Of a stretch of DNA of 64,000 nt, positions 11,797-21,168 are shown piece by piece. Numbering within the stretch: position 1 is the first letter of the stretch; each line of letters opens with the position of its first letter. The stretch comes from Stropharia rugosoannulata (Eukaryota; Basidiomycota; Agaricomycetes; Agaricales; Strophariaceae), in assembly GCA_028532985.1 (NCBI GenBank), contig JANCIK010000012.1, positions 2,480,001-2,544,000 on the forward strand, in the 5' to 3' direction. The position numbers and the translations under genes were made by a program. The notes under the pieces were generated by a model. The model was not told the DNA's origin. It searched no databases and saw only the letters and a program-made list of their open reading frames with translations.

Positions 11797-14700
11797 CTAC
11801 TTCTTTGTTGAACGAGGCTTACTTGATGAAGTTGGCTTGCTTGATGTTGCCCCCTTGCTCATTGGTTTCGCCGCGGCTTTCCCCTTCCCTTTGCTTGACG
11901 ATGCAGGTTTGGATGAAGATGCCGCCTTTGAGGATGCCCGGAGTCTTGAACTTGACCTTGAGTTGGCCACATCAGAAGATGCGGAAGCAGAACGTGAGCG
12001 CCCCCTTCGTACAGGTACATCAAGCAAGTCTGCAGTTGCCGAGGCCATTTGGTCTTGCTGGACATGAGACTCACTGTCTGCTGCAGACGGAGAAGTTACC
12101 AACTCTTCCAATGTTGCGATAACCGGATGCTCAGATGACTTTGCTTTCTCTGCGGCCAACTTGTCTTCTGCGGCCAACTTGTCTTCTGCGGCCAACTTGT
12201 CTTCTGTGGCCAACTTGTCGTCTGCAGCCAACTCGTCTTCTGCGGCCAACTCGTCGTCTGCGGCCAACTCATCGTCTGCGGCCAACTCATCATGTGTGGC
12301 CATAGTTGCCAACGGAATGTCAATGTTGGGAATGACTTCAATTCCATGCTGACTGGGCTCAGCGTCGATATCCATTGGCTCTGCAGTATCTGGGGAGTTT
12401 GCCGCATCAGTTGATCTGGCTGCATCGGGAGAGTTTGCCGCGTCATTAAAGTTTGCCGCCTCTTGTGAATTTACAGCGGCGTTGTTGAGGGAGTTTGCCG
12501 CGGTACGCGATTTGGCCGCAACAGGAGAGTTTGCCGTGACAGCGTTGTTGAGATTATTGCGGATGGGAGTAGGGGGAATGACACTGGCAATGATTATGGG
12601 TGAACTTGTTGAGTTTGCCGCAGTGTCAATGTTGTCCTCTTCACGCATTGCGTCCTCATGAGCGGTATGAATGGTCATATTGACGTCGGCCATCATGTCT
12701 TCAATGTGCGCATTGCATGTGTCCACGCCATCTCCGACAGTCTTGAGACTGGGGTTGCCATCAACAATGGACTTTGTGATCTCCAGAGCTGCTTCTCGTG
12801 CAGCTTCACTTTCGGCATATTCATTGAGAGTTTGCCGTGTTGTGTTGAACTGCTGCGCAATCGTGTCTTGTTTTCCACGGCAAAGTTAAGTAAGGATCAC
12901 GTTCAAGCATATATGTAAGAAATTTACTTACCTTCGCCGCCATAGTCATTGACTTGATGACGAATTGTCCTGATGGCCTCATAGTCATCATCACCCTCTA
13001 AGTCCATTTCGTCCCTCACTGGGGGTGGCGCAGACAGGTCAGTATCTTCAGTGACACCCTCAATTTCGTGGGCCCGCATCTTGGCAAAGGTGATCATCTG
13101 GAATGCTGACCCGGCCATGACGTCCATAATAGTTGCGGCTTGCTGACGTGCAGACCGCACAATGTCCTTCGCCTGGGCCTCTGCTTTGCGATGGATAGCA
13201 TGGGCCTCTTCCCCTTCATTGTGGTCCACTGCTTTGCCCACACAGAGGGCGGACTCCAATACCGCAAGACGTGCGGCAAACTCCTTCTCGACGGCATTGT
13301 GTTTTAAAGTGAGCAGGTTCATCTCATTATTGCGCATCTTCAAGCCTTCTTGCAAAGTGTTGATCTCGACGTCTTTTGCGGCCATCTGATTTTGCAGTTC
13401 GCTTACTTTCCTTTCGAGTCCTGAAACACGATCATGCTGAGTCTTTGAAAGGTCCAAGATGAACTGATGCCACTGCCCAGAGTTGCCCTTTATGATTCCT
13501 ACTTGATGCTCCAGTTCGGGGATACGTTGCGTCATGAATTTCATTGACTCTGCGGCCAACTCTTGGAGTGACGCATCTGGTTTATGGGCTACAAAATAAG
13601 TCAGAAAGTAACTAATTATATACAGGCTTATGCGACTTACCTGGAGGTGCAGATGTAGGCTTTTTTGCCGCAAGTGTCGAGGGATGAGGCGGCGTTGATA
13701 CTCTTTCCGGCTGGTGAGATGGCCGCGGGTTAACAGCTGCCCGAGGTCGTGGGTCAACAGCTGCCCGACGCCGCGGGTCAACAGCTGCGCTCGATGGCAC
13801 TACAACCACTGCTCGTTGCCGCACTTCAGCAGTTGGTCTTGATGACGGTCCTGCGGGCATTGGGCTGAGTGACCGTCTGGCTTCTTCTGTGTGGTGGCCA
13901 CGAGAGCGACTTCTTGACTTGGCCGCATCAAAAGACTGCGCATGGGGTTCGTCATATGGCTTTCGCAGCCATTTCCGTTGCATAGTTGGCGGCGATCCCT
14001 TGTAAGAGTCGGAGCTGTCTGGGGTGGGTGACCTTGCCTTCTTCTGCTTGGAGCGGCCTCGAGAACGGCTTCGAGATTTTGCTGGAGGTGGGGCTGGAAC
14101 CTCTCCTTCATTTCGTCTTTTTGCCGCCCTTTCCACTGCACGGGTCACAGTCATAGCAGCAATCTCTTGAAGAGATTGCCGCACAATCTCAAGATCTGAT
14201 GTAAAAACTATTAGCAAGTTAAATCGACTTGAGAATGTACTTACCTGTTGGTGCGGGCTGTTGAAGCCCGGGCAAGTTTGCTGCTTCTGCCAATGGCAAA
14301 CTAGGCACAGTTTGCGTCTCCACGGCCTCGTCAGAAAGCGAGCACTGATGTTTGCCGCTTGCGCACTCAAGGTATGCGCGCTTCTTTCTACTTTGACCAG
14401 TCTTGACGCGGCATGCTTTTCCAGAGATACGGCAGGAATTGCATGATGGTGACCAGTACCAACCGTCTTTTGTGGCAGGCTCAGTTCGCAAGCGCTTGCC
14501 TTTGACCTTGCTGAATTTTGTTTGCGGCAATGTTGAGTTTGCCGCAGGTGTTGAAACTGCAGCTCCTTCAGTTGGCCGTGCCTTCTTGTTCATCTCCACT
14601 GGACCATCCAAGTGCTCGCCCTTCCTCTTACTCGGTGCGGGCTGTGAGTCGATGTCCATCTGATCGTTGGATGGCTGCATTGACATTTGCCGGATACTTG

Positions 14701-15185
14701 ATGTGAGGAAATGAACGTTGCCTGATTCAGAGTTGGCCGCTTCAGCGTTGGCCGCACGAGAGTTGGCCGCACGAGAGTTGGCCACATTAGAGTTGGCCGC
14801 CTTGCCCTTGCCGTGAAGTGAGATGCCATGCTTTGCATACCAAGCCTTTTCTACATCAGGCGGCATTGGCTTGCCTTTTGAAGTTGCCCGGTAGTCACGA
14901 TACAAGTTGAAGAACTTGTAGTTGTCCCACTTGACTCGGGCATCTTTCACTAATGGATGATGTAATGCGACCTCTTTCTGTTAATGCATTGAATAAGACA
15001 TCAATAGATCATTGACTAAAGAAAGAAAAAAGTCTTACAAGCTCACTGTACTCAGCACTGAGCACTGCGCCAAATTGTTGTGTGTGCAGACCCTCCTGGA
15101 AAAGATCTTCAAGTCGATTAAGCCTCTTCACATAGGCCTCAAAAGCGGCCATGTTGTTGCTGGAAGAAGTGGGCATGGAAGACAT
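11797..15185 (-). CDS. 1053-aa coiled-coil, repeat-rich protein carried by the KDZ element
   Basis: Five exons (15185-15039, 14977-14245, 14195-13641, 13588-12932, 12866-11797) give 3162 nt with every junction in phase. Regions in order: a short N-terminal helix; AANSRAANSRAANAEAANS repeats; a cysteine motif WSPSCNSCRISGKAC...ECASGKHQC that could bind zinc; an Arg/Ser-rich stretch (KSRSRSRGRSKQKK); AAVDPRRRAAVDPRPRAAV repeats; a long coiled coil (about HQVGIIKG to FAARLAVLESAL); a second AANS cluster; eight tandem DELAADDELAAEDKLAAE-type octads; and a Ser/Lys-rich basic tail. Many repeats are direct translations of GCGGCAAAC or TTGGCCGCA. No function is recognised. It converges on the 9292-11623 gene (173 bp apart). 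Confidence 0.75.
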
Positions 15186-15407
15186 GATGGCCGAAGAGTA
15201 TGAGGAGTGCGGCAATGCGGTGAGAAGGAAGGAGGCAAAAATCAAACCGTGGAAATTTTAAACAAAGGGGACGTCATGTGATCATTATATCAGTCATCAG
15301 CGTCCATCATGTGATCACCATCTATTTCACAGGTTGGCAAATGGTCATTACATATCTTGCCTTCTTACTACATCATTCAACCTAGTCAACTTCAAACTTC
15401 ATAAGAT
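15186..15407. promoter_or_regulatory. Second divergent promoter region of the KDZ element
   Basis: This is the 222 bp between ATGs at 15185 (leftward) and 15408 (rightward). A direct repeat GTCATGTGATCATTATATCA / CATCATGTGATCACCATCTA (near 15272-15328) holds two copies of CATGTGATCA, 36 bp apart. These are candidate activator sites (inference). Confidence 0.4.
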
Positions 15408-15914
15408 ATGGCAGGATTTGATCGAATCAAAGAACATGCAAAATATGTTGATACATTACTATCAGCTATTCGAAAAGAATGTGACACAGACACAGCCAGT
15501 TTAATGGTCAGCGGCCAACTTGTGTATATCTCAAGTATCTCACCTACAATCTTTCATTCATTTAGCCTCAGAAAGCGCTAGAGACTCAATATTCCTTAAT
15601 CTCTCCAATGCGGGCAAGAATTCCGAATGACCCTGTAAGTTTGCCGCATCATCACGTTTCAAACATTTTAATGTTCAATACATATTAAGCCTTTAACTGA
15701 TCGGGAGTTATTGACACTGCATTCACGAATTTTGTCTTACGTGCAAATGGATGGCTGCAGCTACTTAAATGCCTGTCATGTTGTGTACATGGAGGAAATG
15801 GCACGTTTGGAGTTTGCCGAGCATCAGCGCAAGTCTTGGGCAAGTTTGCGACAACACATACAGAAGAAAAGGAACAATTTTCAGGACAAGTTGAAGAATG
15901 CAGGAGTCTTGTAA
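15408..15914 (+). CDS. Small 130-aa protein of the KDZ element (unknown)
   Basis: There are three phase-0 exons: 15408-15506 (MAGFDRIKEHAKYVDTLLSA), 15566-15634 (QYSLISPMRARIPNDP) and 15690-15914 (LTDRELLTLHSRILSYVQMD ... KKRNNFQDKLKNAGVL). The introns are 59 and 55 nt with GTCAGC and GTAAGT donors. The protein looks mostly helical with a basic C-terminus (RQHIQKKRNNFQDKLK). No family is recognised. Intact splicing phases and position inside the element make a real gene likely. Confidence 0.6.
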
Positions 15915-16617
15915 ATACATGTTATAATTTGTATAGATAAAAAGCATTACCATGTGGTCATAGTTGTATATTAATAATACTGTAAAGTCACATTGTAATG
16001 CGGCAATCTGATTTTTGTATTGAATGGGCAAGTATTATAAATTTATTTTGCGTATGCCGTGATGCATTTTTGAATCGCAGCAATCTCACTTTTGTATGCG
16101 GCAATCTTATTTTTGTATTGTATGGGCAAGTATTATAAATGAATTTTGCATATGCTGTGAGGCATTTTTCAATGGCGGCAATCTCAATTTTGTATGCGGC
16201 AATATTATTTTTGTATTGAATTTCAAGGGTATGCCGCACAGCATTTATGTAGTGGGGTAAGTAATTTAAATGTATTTTGCGTATGCCGCGATGCATTTTT
16301 GAATCGTGGCAATCTCACTTTTGTATGCGGCAATCTTATTTTTGTATTGAATTTCAAGGGTATGCCGCACAGCATTTATGCTGTGCGGCAAGTATTATAA
16401 ATGCTTTTTGCATATGCCGCAAAGCAATTTTTGAAGGATGGCAATTTCACTTTCTGTATTCTACTTCGAGGGTATGCCGGAAAACAAATTTGGGAATGCC
16501 ATATGACAAACAGTTTTGAGGTCTCATAGTATTATAGATGGTTTGACTATAGTAATCATTATCTTCTTAGTATATGCGGCAATGTCTGGCATGTCCAAAT
16601 ATGGACAGGAAGGCCGC
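15915..16617. repeat. Right subterminal tandem repeats of the KDZ element
   Basis: From about 15990 to 16450, three to four diverged copies of a roughly 115-bp unit alternate TATGCGGCAATCTYATTTTTG with TATTGAATTTCAAGGGTATG, CCGCACAGCATTTATG and GGCAAGTATTATAAATG. Each unit places GCGGCAA and GCCGC words about one to four helical turns apart. There is no credible gene. Confidence 0.75.
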
Positions 16618-16697
16618 GGGTACGAGAGTGTTCCTAGGGACCGACACTGTCGACTACAGTGTAGTGTCCCTAGGTACGACAGTATCAGTACAGTGTA
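16618..16697 (-). repeat. Right terminal inverted repeat of the KDZ transposon
   Basis: Reverse complement of the left repeat (2290-2369), with about 10 differences. It begins TACACTGTAC when read inward from 16697. The outer 12 bases to 16709 (AGGTAGGCACGT read inward) differ from the left end. Confidence 0.85.
16633..16674. other. 42-nt nested T-shaped palindrome, right terminus
   Basis: Same construction as at 2313-2354 in inverted order: stem CCTAGGGAC, hairpin CGACACTGTCG, hairpin ACTACAGTGTAGT, stem GTCCCTAGG. All four stems pair perfectly although the flanking parts of the terminal repeats have diverged. Confidence 0.85.
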
Positions 16698-16709
16698 ACG
16701 TGCCTACCT

Positions 16710-16717
16710 GACAAATA
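16710..16717. repeat. Right 8-bp target-site duplication GACAAATA
   Basis: Exact repeat of 2269-2276. On the minus strand it is the TATTTGTC part of the codons for Y-L-S in the interrupted gene. Confidence 0.85.
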
Positions 16718-19700
16718 ACCATTCTTGATGAGATCAAGAACATTTTTAGCTGTCTTCCAATTATTTCTTGAAAAAAGCGGTTTTTTTGTATCAGGATCAA
16801 TTAGTGGGCCATAGATCTGAAATACTTCTGCAACAACAGGGTAGAGAAGGTGTGGTGGTGGAACAATATGTTTGCATCTTCTCCGAAGCCAAGCTGGAGA
16901 TGAGTTGCGAAGAATATCATAAGTAGTTGGTGGGTTCTGCAGTGCGCCCCATGCATTGATCCGAGCCTTGTCCTCACTGTCAGGAATAAACAGAGCATCG
17001 CGAAGATCATGCGCAAACTGTTTACAACACCCATGTGTAGCAGAAATATAAAACATATGAAATATGTGCCAGATGTCTTTTAAGACACAGCTATGAGTTT
17101 TGAAGTCCCATTCATCAGCTGTTGGATTTTAACCAAGTATCTCGGTCCCTAGAGTGACACTCTCTGGGTCCTGATCTAGCCCCAAGATATTTGGTGATAT
17201 AGTGTCACCAGAGTCCTGTGACAAAAGAGCACCAACAGTTGTTGGTGTATCAACTTCAGGGATGTTGTCCGAGTCCAATACAGTGGGACTAGTGTCTATA
17301 AAAGGTTCCTCGGATTCCATATCTGATGTGCGGCCTGTGTGCGTGATGGCTGGTTTTGGCAGAGCCGTAAAATGATTACGAGTCGGCTGGCACTTAACAT
17401 GGCTCTGCTGTACCAGTGCTGTAAATGGTAGTTTCCCAAAAGTAGATAGTGAGCACTTGTGTACTCCAAGAATAGCCCCAGGGACAAGAACTTTAGAGAC
17501 ATCAATAAGTATCCGTGTTTGAGAAACTCTAAGGCCTTCAAACATAGTATCTGATCTATCAGAAATGACACCTTCAGCTATAAGGCAAGTATTGTCGTTG
17601 CTGTAGACCAAAACCGGGGTAAAGGGTGGCGGATTTACTGGAAGAGGCTGCGGAATACTGAGTTTGATAAGTGTGTTATATATGCACAAAGATATGTATG
17701 CATCCTTTGAGGCATATTGAACCTGTTCATTAGTTAGTTCCACACTATCCCAGTTACTGCTTAGCTGCTCAGAGTCATTTTTGTCAAGTCTTTTGTGGAG
17801 AACAAGAGCAGAGAGATCAGCAAGGCTTGTTTTTGAGATACTAGAGATCAAGCATCTCTCTTTGGCAAGTTTTGCAAGATCTACCGCTCCCGTAAAGGCT
17901 ATGTCAGAGTGACATGCTTCTTGAAGATAGGCAAGATCTGCATTGACCATGCGGCCGACTTTGAGAACCCGAGGATGCGCCAAAAGGAGCTTTAACTGAT
18001 GTGGGAAGTCTCCTTGCGACATAATTGCACCAATCTATACAGACATATATTAGAAACTTGATTATAACAGACAATATGTATATGTGAAATGCATACCTGA
18101 ACGATATAAATATTTTCCTTGTATGCAATCTGTATGACTGCTGTTTGTCCGCGGTTATTTATAGTTCCACGAGGCGATATTTCAATGTTCCATTCAGAGT
18201 CAAAACCAACTGGAACAGTGCCGCTGTCATCAGGAATATCTTCGAGGATTAGGCGAGCCATGTCATTGATAGATGGCCTATCACGCTTGATAAAAATATT
18301 GACGTTTGGAAACTCAGAAAGGGAAAAGGCATCCAGATATCCGTACTTCTCAATGGCAACAACGTCCTTGTGCAAAGATGGAAAGCAGCACTCAACCCAA
18401 GCTTTGTCAGCCATGTTGTCCGTATAGAAGACTAATGGCTGTGTGTGTCCATAGATCTCAAGTGAGTCACGCACATTTGTAAGTGTTAACTCGGCCTGAG
18501 CCTGAGCTTTTGTAGCAACAAGATTGCACCCACGTATTTCACTGAGCTGATTAGTTAAGGTGAATAGTGCAGTGAACACCTGCTCTCCTTCGACATGTGC
18601 TATGTGCTTTGTGACCTACGTAAAATGTAAGTCTAGCAATAATATGGAAAGAGAATTTGCTTGCTTTATGGCTATGATCAATTGCCCCAATCTCACAAGG
18701 TAACAATGCCGTGTGCTGGTTAAAATCTCTTGCATGCTTCTCTATGTAGCCGTCATACATAGAAGCAAACCACTGACCATTTGGAATGTACCCATGTGGA
18801 CCTGTGAGACTCCGATCTTCGAAAGGCAGAAAGCTCTCATAAGTTATATTCAGCCAAGTATCCAGACCTGATAAGCACGCATAGATGTTCTCCAGATACT
18901 GGAGGTGCAATTTATCATATGCAAGTAGGTGCTGTACTCGCAAAGAGTCCAAGAACTGTTTGGCACCCATACCATTCTGCATACAGGATCGCATCCAGGC
19001 AAAAACCAAGTTTGATATAGCACTTCGATGACTCAGGCGTGCAGGAAACTCACGTGCAAGAGCCGGAGGAAGCATTTTTAAAATAGCTGGATCCCAGCTC
19101 TGATATGTGACTGTGTTCTTCTTTGATTTTGGATGCCGGCAGACCATACAGCGGTAACGGAAGCCTATAATCCAAAATGACAAGTCCATATCAACCACAC
19201 GGCGTGGTCGAGAAATGGTTCCATGTCGCACAAGTGAAGTCTTGCAATTTGGGCACGGTATAACCTTGCAAATTGACTTTGGATCCCACAAATAGAAACG
19301 CAGATTGTTCAAATCAGCAGGTGAAATGTGTTTATGATGTCGAAGTAGGAAGGTAACAGATTTGTGTGGGAACCAAAATGTATTTGACTCTGCGTACAAT
19401 GGTGGTAAGTCATCAGAATTCCGCCTCATGGACTCCTCCAAGTGCTCCTTGAATGGATTCATTAGCCAAGTGGGAAGCAGCCGACGGGCGTTAGCACGAG
19501 TGTGATCCGATGGGGTGCCAAGCGGTGTACCACCATATTCATCATCGTCATCTGATGGCTCGTCATCCTCATCCCCTAGTCCTTCACCATCTCCTTCTTC
19601 TCCATCTTTTTCTTTGCTTTCCGAGAGGTCTATTGAAACCTGTGGATCTTCATCTGGGAGTATTGACTGGTAGATTACATGATTGAAGGATGGAGGTTCT

Positions 19701-20375
19701 GGCAAGTTGTTTAGGGCTTCATTGACCGGAGGCAGAGGTGGAGATGCTAGGGAAGGTGGAGTATATACAAGTGGTGTTGGTGAAGCATTTTGCGAGCTAG
19801 TAGCAGTGCCACTGACAACCTAGTTTAAAATATATCACTGCCTGACGGTTAGATATAATATAAATAGCACATACATATGATCCAAATTCAACAGAGAAAG
19901 GCAGTGGTGAGGGCTGTTTCCGGGGATGACCTCGTGGCCGCCTGGGTACATCTTCTATGCCCAGTGCAAGTCTCTCCTTCTGTTTATATCCAGTGCCAGG
20001 TGGTCTCCCGTGCCACGGCCGTGGCCCAGATTCAACGGCTAGAGTTGTTGTATGTGGTCGTCCCCGTCCTTGCTTCGGAGGTAATACAGTTGCGGTTGAG
20101 TCAGTAGTACCAACTTCCCCGGGATCAATCAAGACAAGATCTGATATATATCATGTTAGATGTAAAGTAGAAACCTTTAGTATACTATGAACTGGTCTGC
20201 TTACTGTGTGATTCGTCCAAAGGCGCCCTACTGTTTGATTTGTCCAAAGGCAGTGCAAGATTCGGACTGGGGGAATGTCTAGTGAGATAGATGGAGCAAA
20301 AGTGGAGATAGTAGATTCCGGGTTAATCAAAATGAACTATTGACTGTGACTGTTGACTTACTCGGGTTCACTCAT
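16710..20375 (-). pseudogene. DUF6729 and 3'-5' exonuclease (RNase D/WRN-like) gene, split by the KDZ transposon
   Basis: Exons read 20375-20362, 20278-20205, 20140-19875, 19819-18665, 18615-18097 and 18034-16710, then continue at 2276-2142. The start is MSEPEHSPSP. The N-terminus has AT-hook-like GRGRP and PRGHPRK. The DUF6729 part has WLMNPFKEHLEE, CPNCKTSL, YRCMVC and GAIDHSHK. The DnaQ-fold exonuclease has GFDSEWNIE (Exo I), VGRMVNADLAYL (Exo II) and YASKDAYIS (Exo III), with all acids kept. A TAA (17129-17131) breaks the frame after EILG; coding resumes in frame with NPTADEWDFK and IFHMFYISATHG. Intron 4 begins GC, not GT. The gene is dead through the stop, the transposon and the downstream TGA. 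The family occurs as multicopy, possibly mobile, genes in mushrooms. Confidence 0.85.
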
Positions 20376-20580
20376 ACTATTGCTTGATTTTGGAAGTAGG
20401 AATAGAGAAAGAAGAAATGCAGGAGGAGGATAGCAAGGACCGCGACGAGCATGCGGAAGCTGCTCGTCCGTATGAGACATGCATTGGGTAATTACATCAT
20501 ACTTGTCTATATATGGCAGTACGGCCCGAGTATTTTCAAACTCAGTATTCGTGAGCTATTCACAACAGACATAAATGGCC
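20376..20580. promoter_or_regulatory. Upstream region of the DUF6729 gene
   Basis: Only about 200 bp separate the ATG at 20375 from the R half-element. Read leftward, a pyrimidine-rich stretch (CTCCTCCTGCATTTCTTCTT, about 20437-20418) precedes the start, as in many fungal promoters. No TATA box is certain. Confidence 0.35.
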
Positions 20581-21168
20581 AGCCGGAATTGAACCAACAG
20601 CTTCATGCATGACTTAAAACCAGCATACTTTCCCCTACACCATGTGCCTGTGTATATAGACTCACTGCAGGTCAAATATGATGGTAATGCTCTAGACTAC
20701 ATTAATTTATTACATCACAAGTCATTGAATTTAGTCATGTTCAGATGTATTTTATATAAGATTTACAATTTAGATTACAAGTAATAGTTGACAATAGCTA
20801 TTCATAAGTCAATTTTTTCCCAGGTTCTTATGTCTTTAAATCTCTTTTTGAGTCTTTTTGTAGCTTTTTAATACACTTTATGAGACATTTTTAAAATCTT
20901 TTAGAGACATAAAAAGATTTATACAATTACATCAATACAATTAAATACTTAGAAAATTTGAAAGACTTTAAAAGACATAAAAAGACCTAAAAAGACATTG
21001 GAAGAATTACATATTTCCCTAAAGTCTCTAGGAGACCTTTAAAAGTATAAAAAAAGACATGAAATTCACCAAAAGACATATTGGTGTCTCAAAAAGACAC
21101 TAAATTTCCCAAGAGACACATAGATGTCTCAAATAGTCTCTTTTCCGAAAAGTGGATTTCCTGATGGA
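20581..21168 (+). mobile_element. Half copy of element R, ending at its tRNA-like segment
   Basis: It matches 1553-2139 almost throughout, with few substitutions. The left limit coincides with the 3' end of the tRNA-like segment (B box GGTTCAATTCC at 20595-20585, A box at 20642-20632, minus strand). The T stem GTTGG/CCGGC pairs fully here if G-T wobbles are allowed. The left arm of the full copy is absent. Its right end joins transposase-coding sequence directly. Confidence 0.75.

Larger units (their letters stand above)
2277..16709. mobile_element. 14.4-kb KDZ DNA transposon with cargo genes
   Basis: The element is bounded by 8-bp duplications and about 80-bp inverted termini (2290-2369 and 16618-16697). 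It carries a full-length CxC2-type KDZ transposase and four further genes. Gene order is <- 3056-5073, <- 5163-9095, -> 9292-11623, <- 11797-15185, -> 15408-15914, giving two divergent promoter regions. Both ends have subterminal repeats built on GCCGC words. It interrupts a DUF6729-exonuclease gene. The transposase has no visible stop or frameshift, so the element could be recent and possibly autonomous (inference). The accessory gene at 9292 has an in-frame TGA. Confidence 0.85.

Noticed and set aside
2277..16709. Idea that the flanking repeats R are long terminal repeats of one giant element
   Set aside because: The KDZ element has its own inverted termini and 8-bp duplication inside the R copies, and the second R copy is only half an element next to unrelated coding sequence.
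20581..20655. A functional tRNA-Leu gene
   Set aside because: A and B boxes fit, but the acceptor pairs at only about four of seven positions and the anticodon stem is poor; it is read as a tRNA-derived segment.
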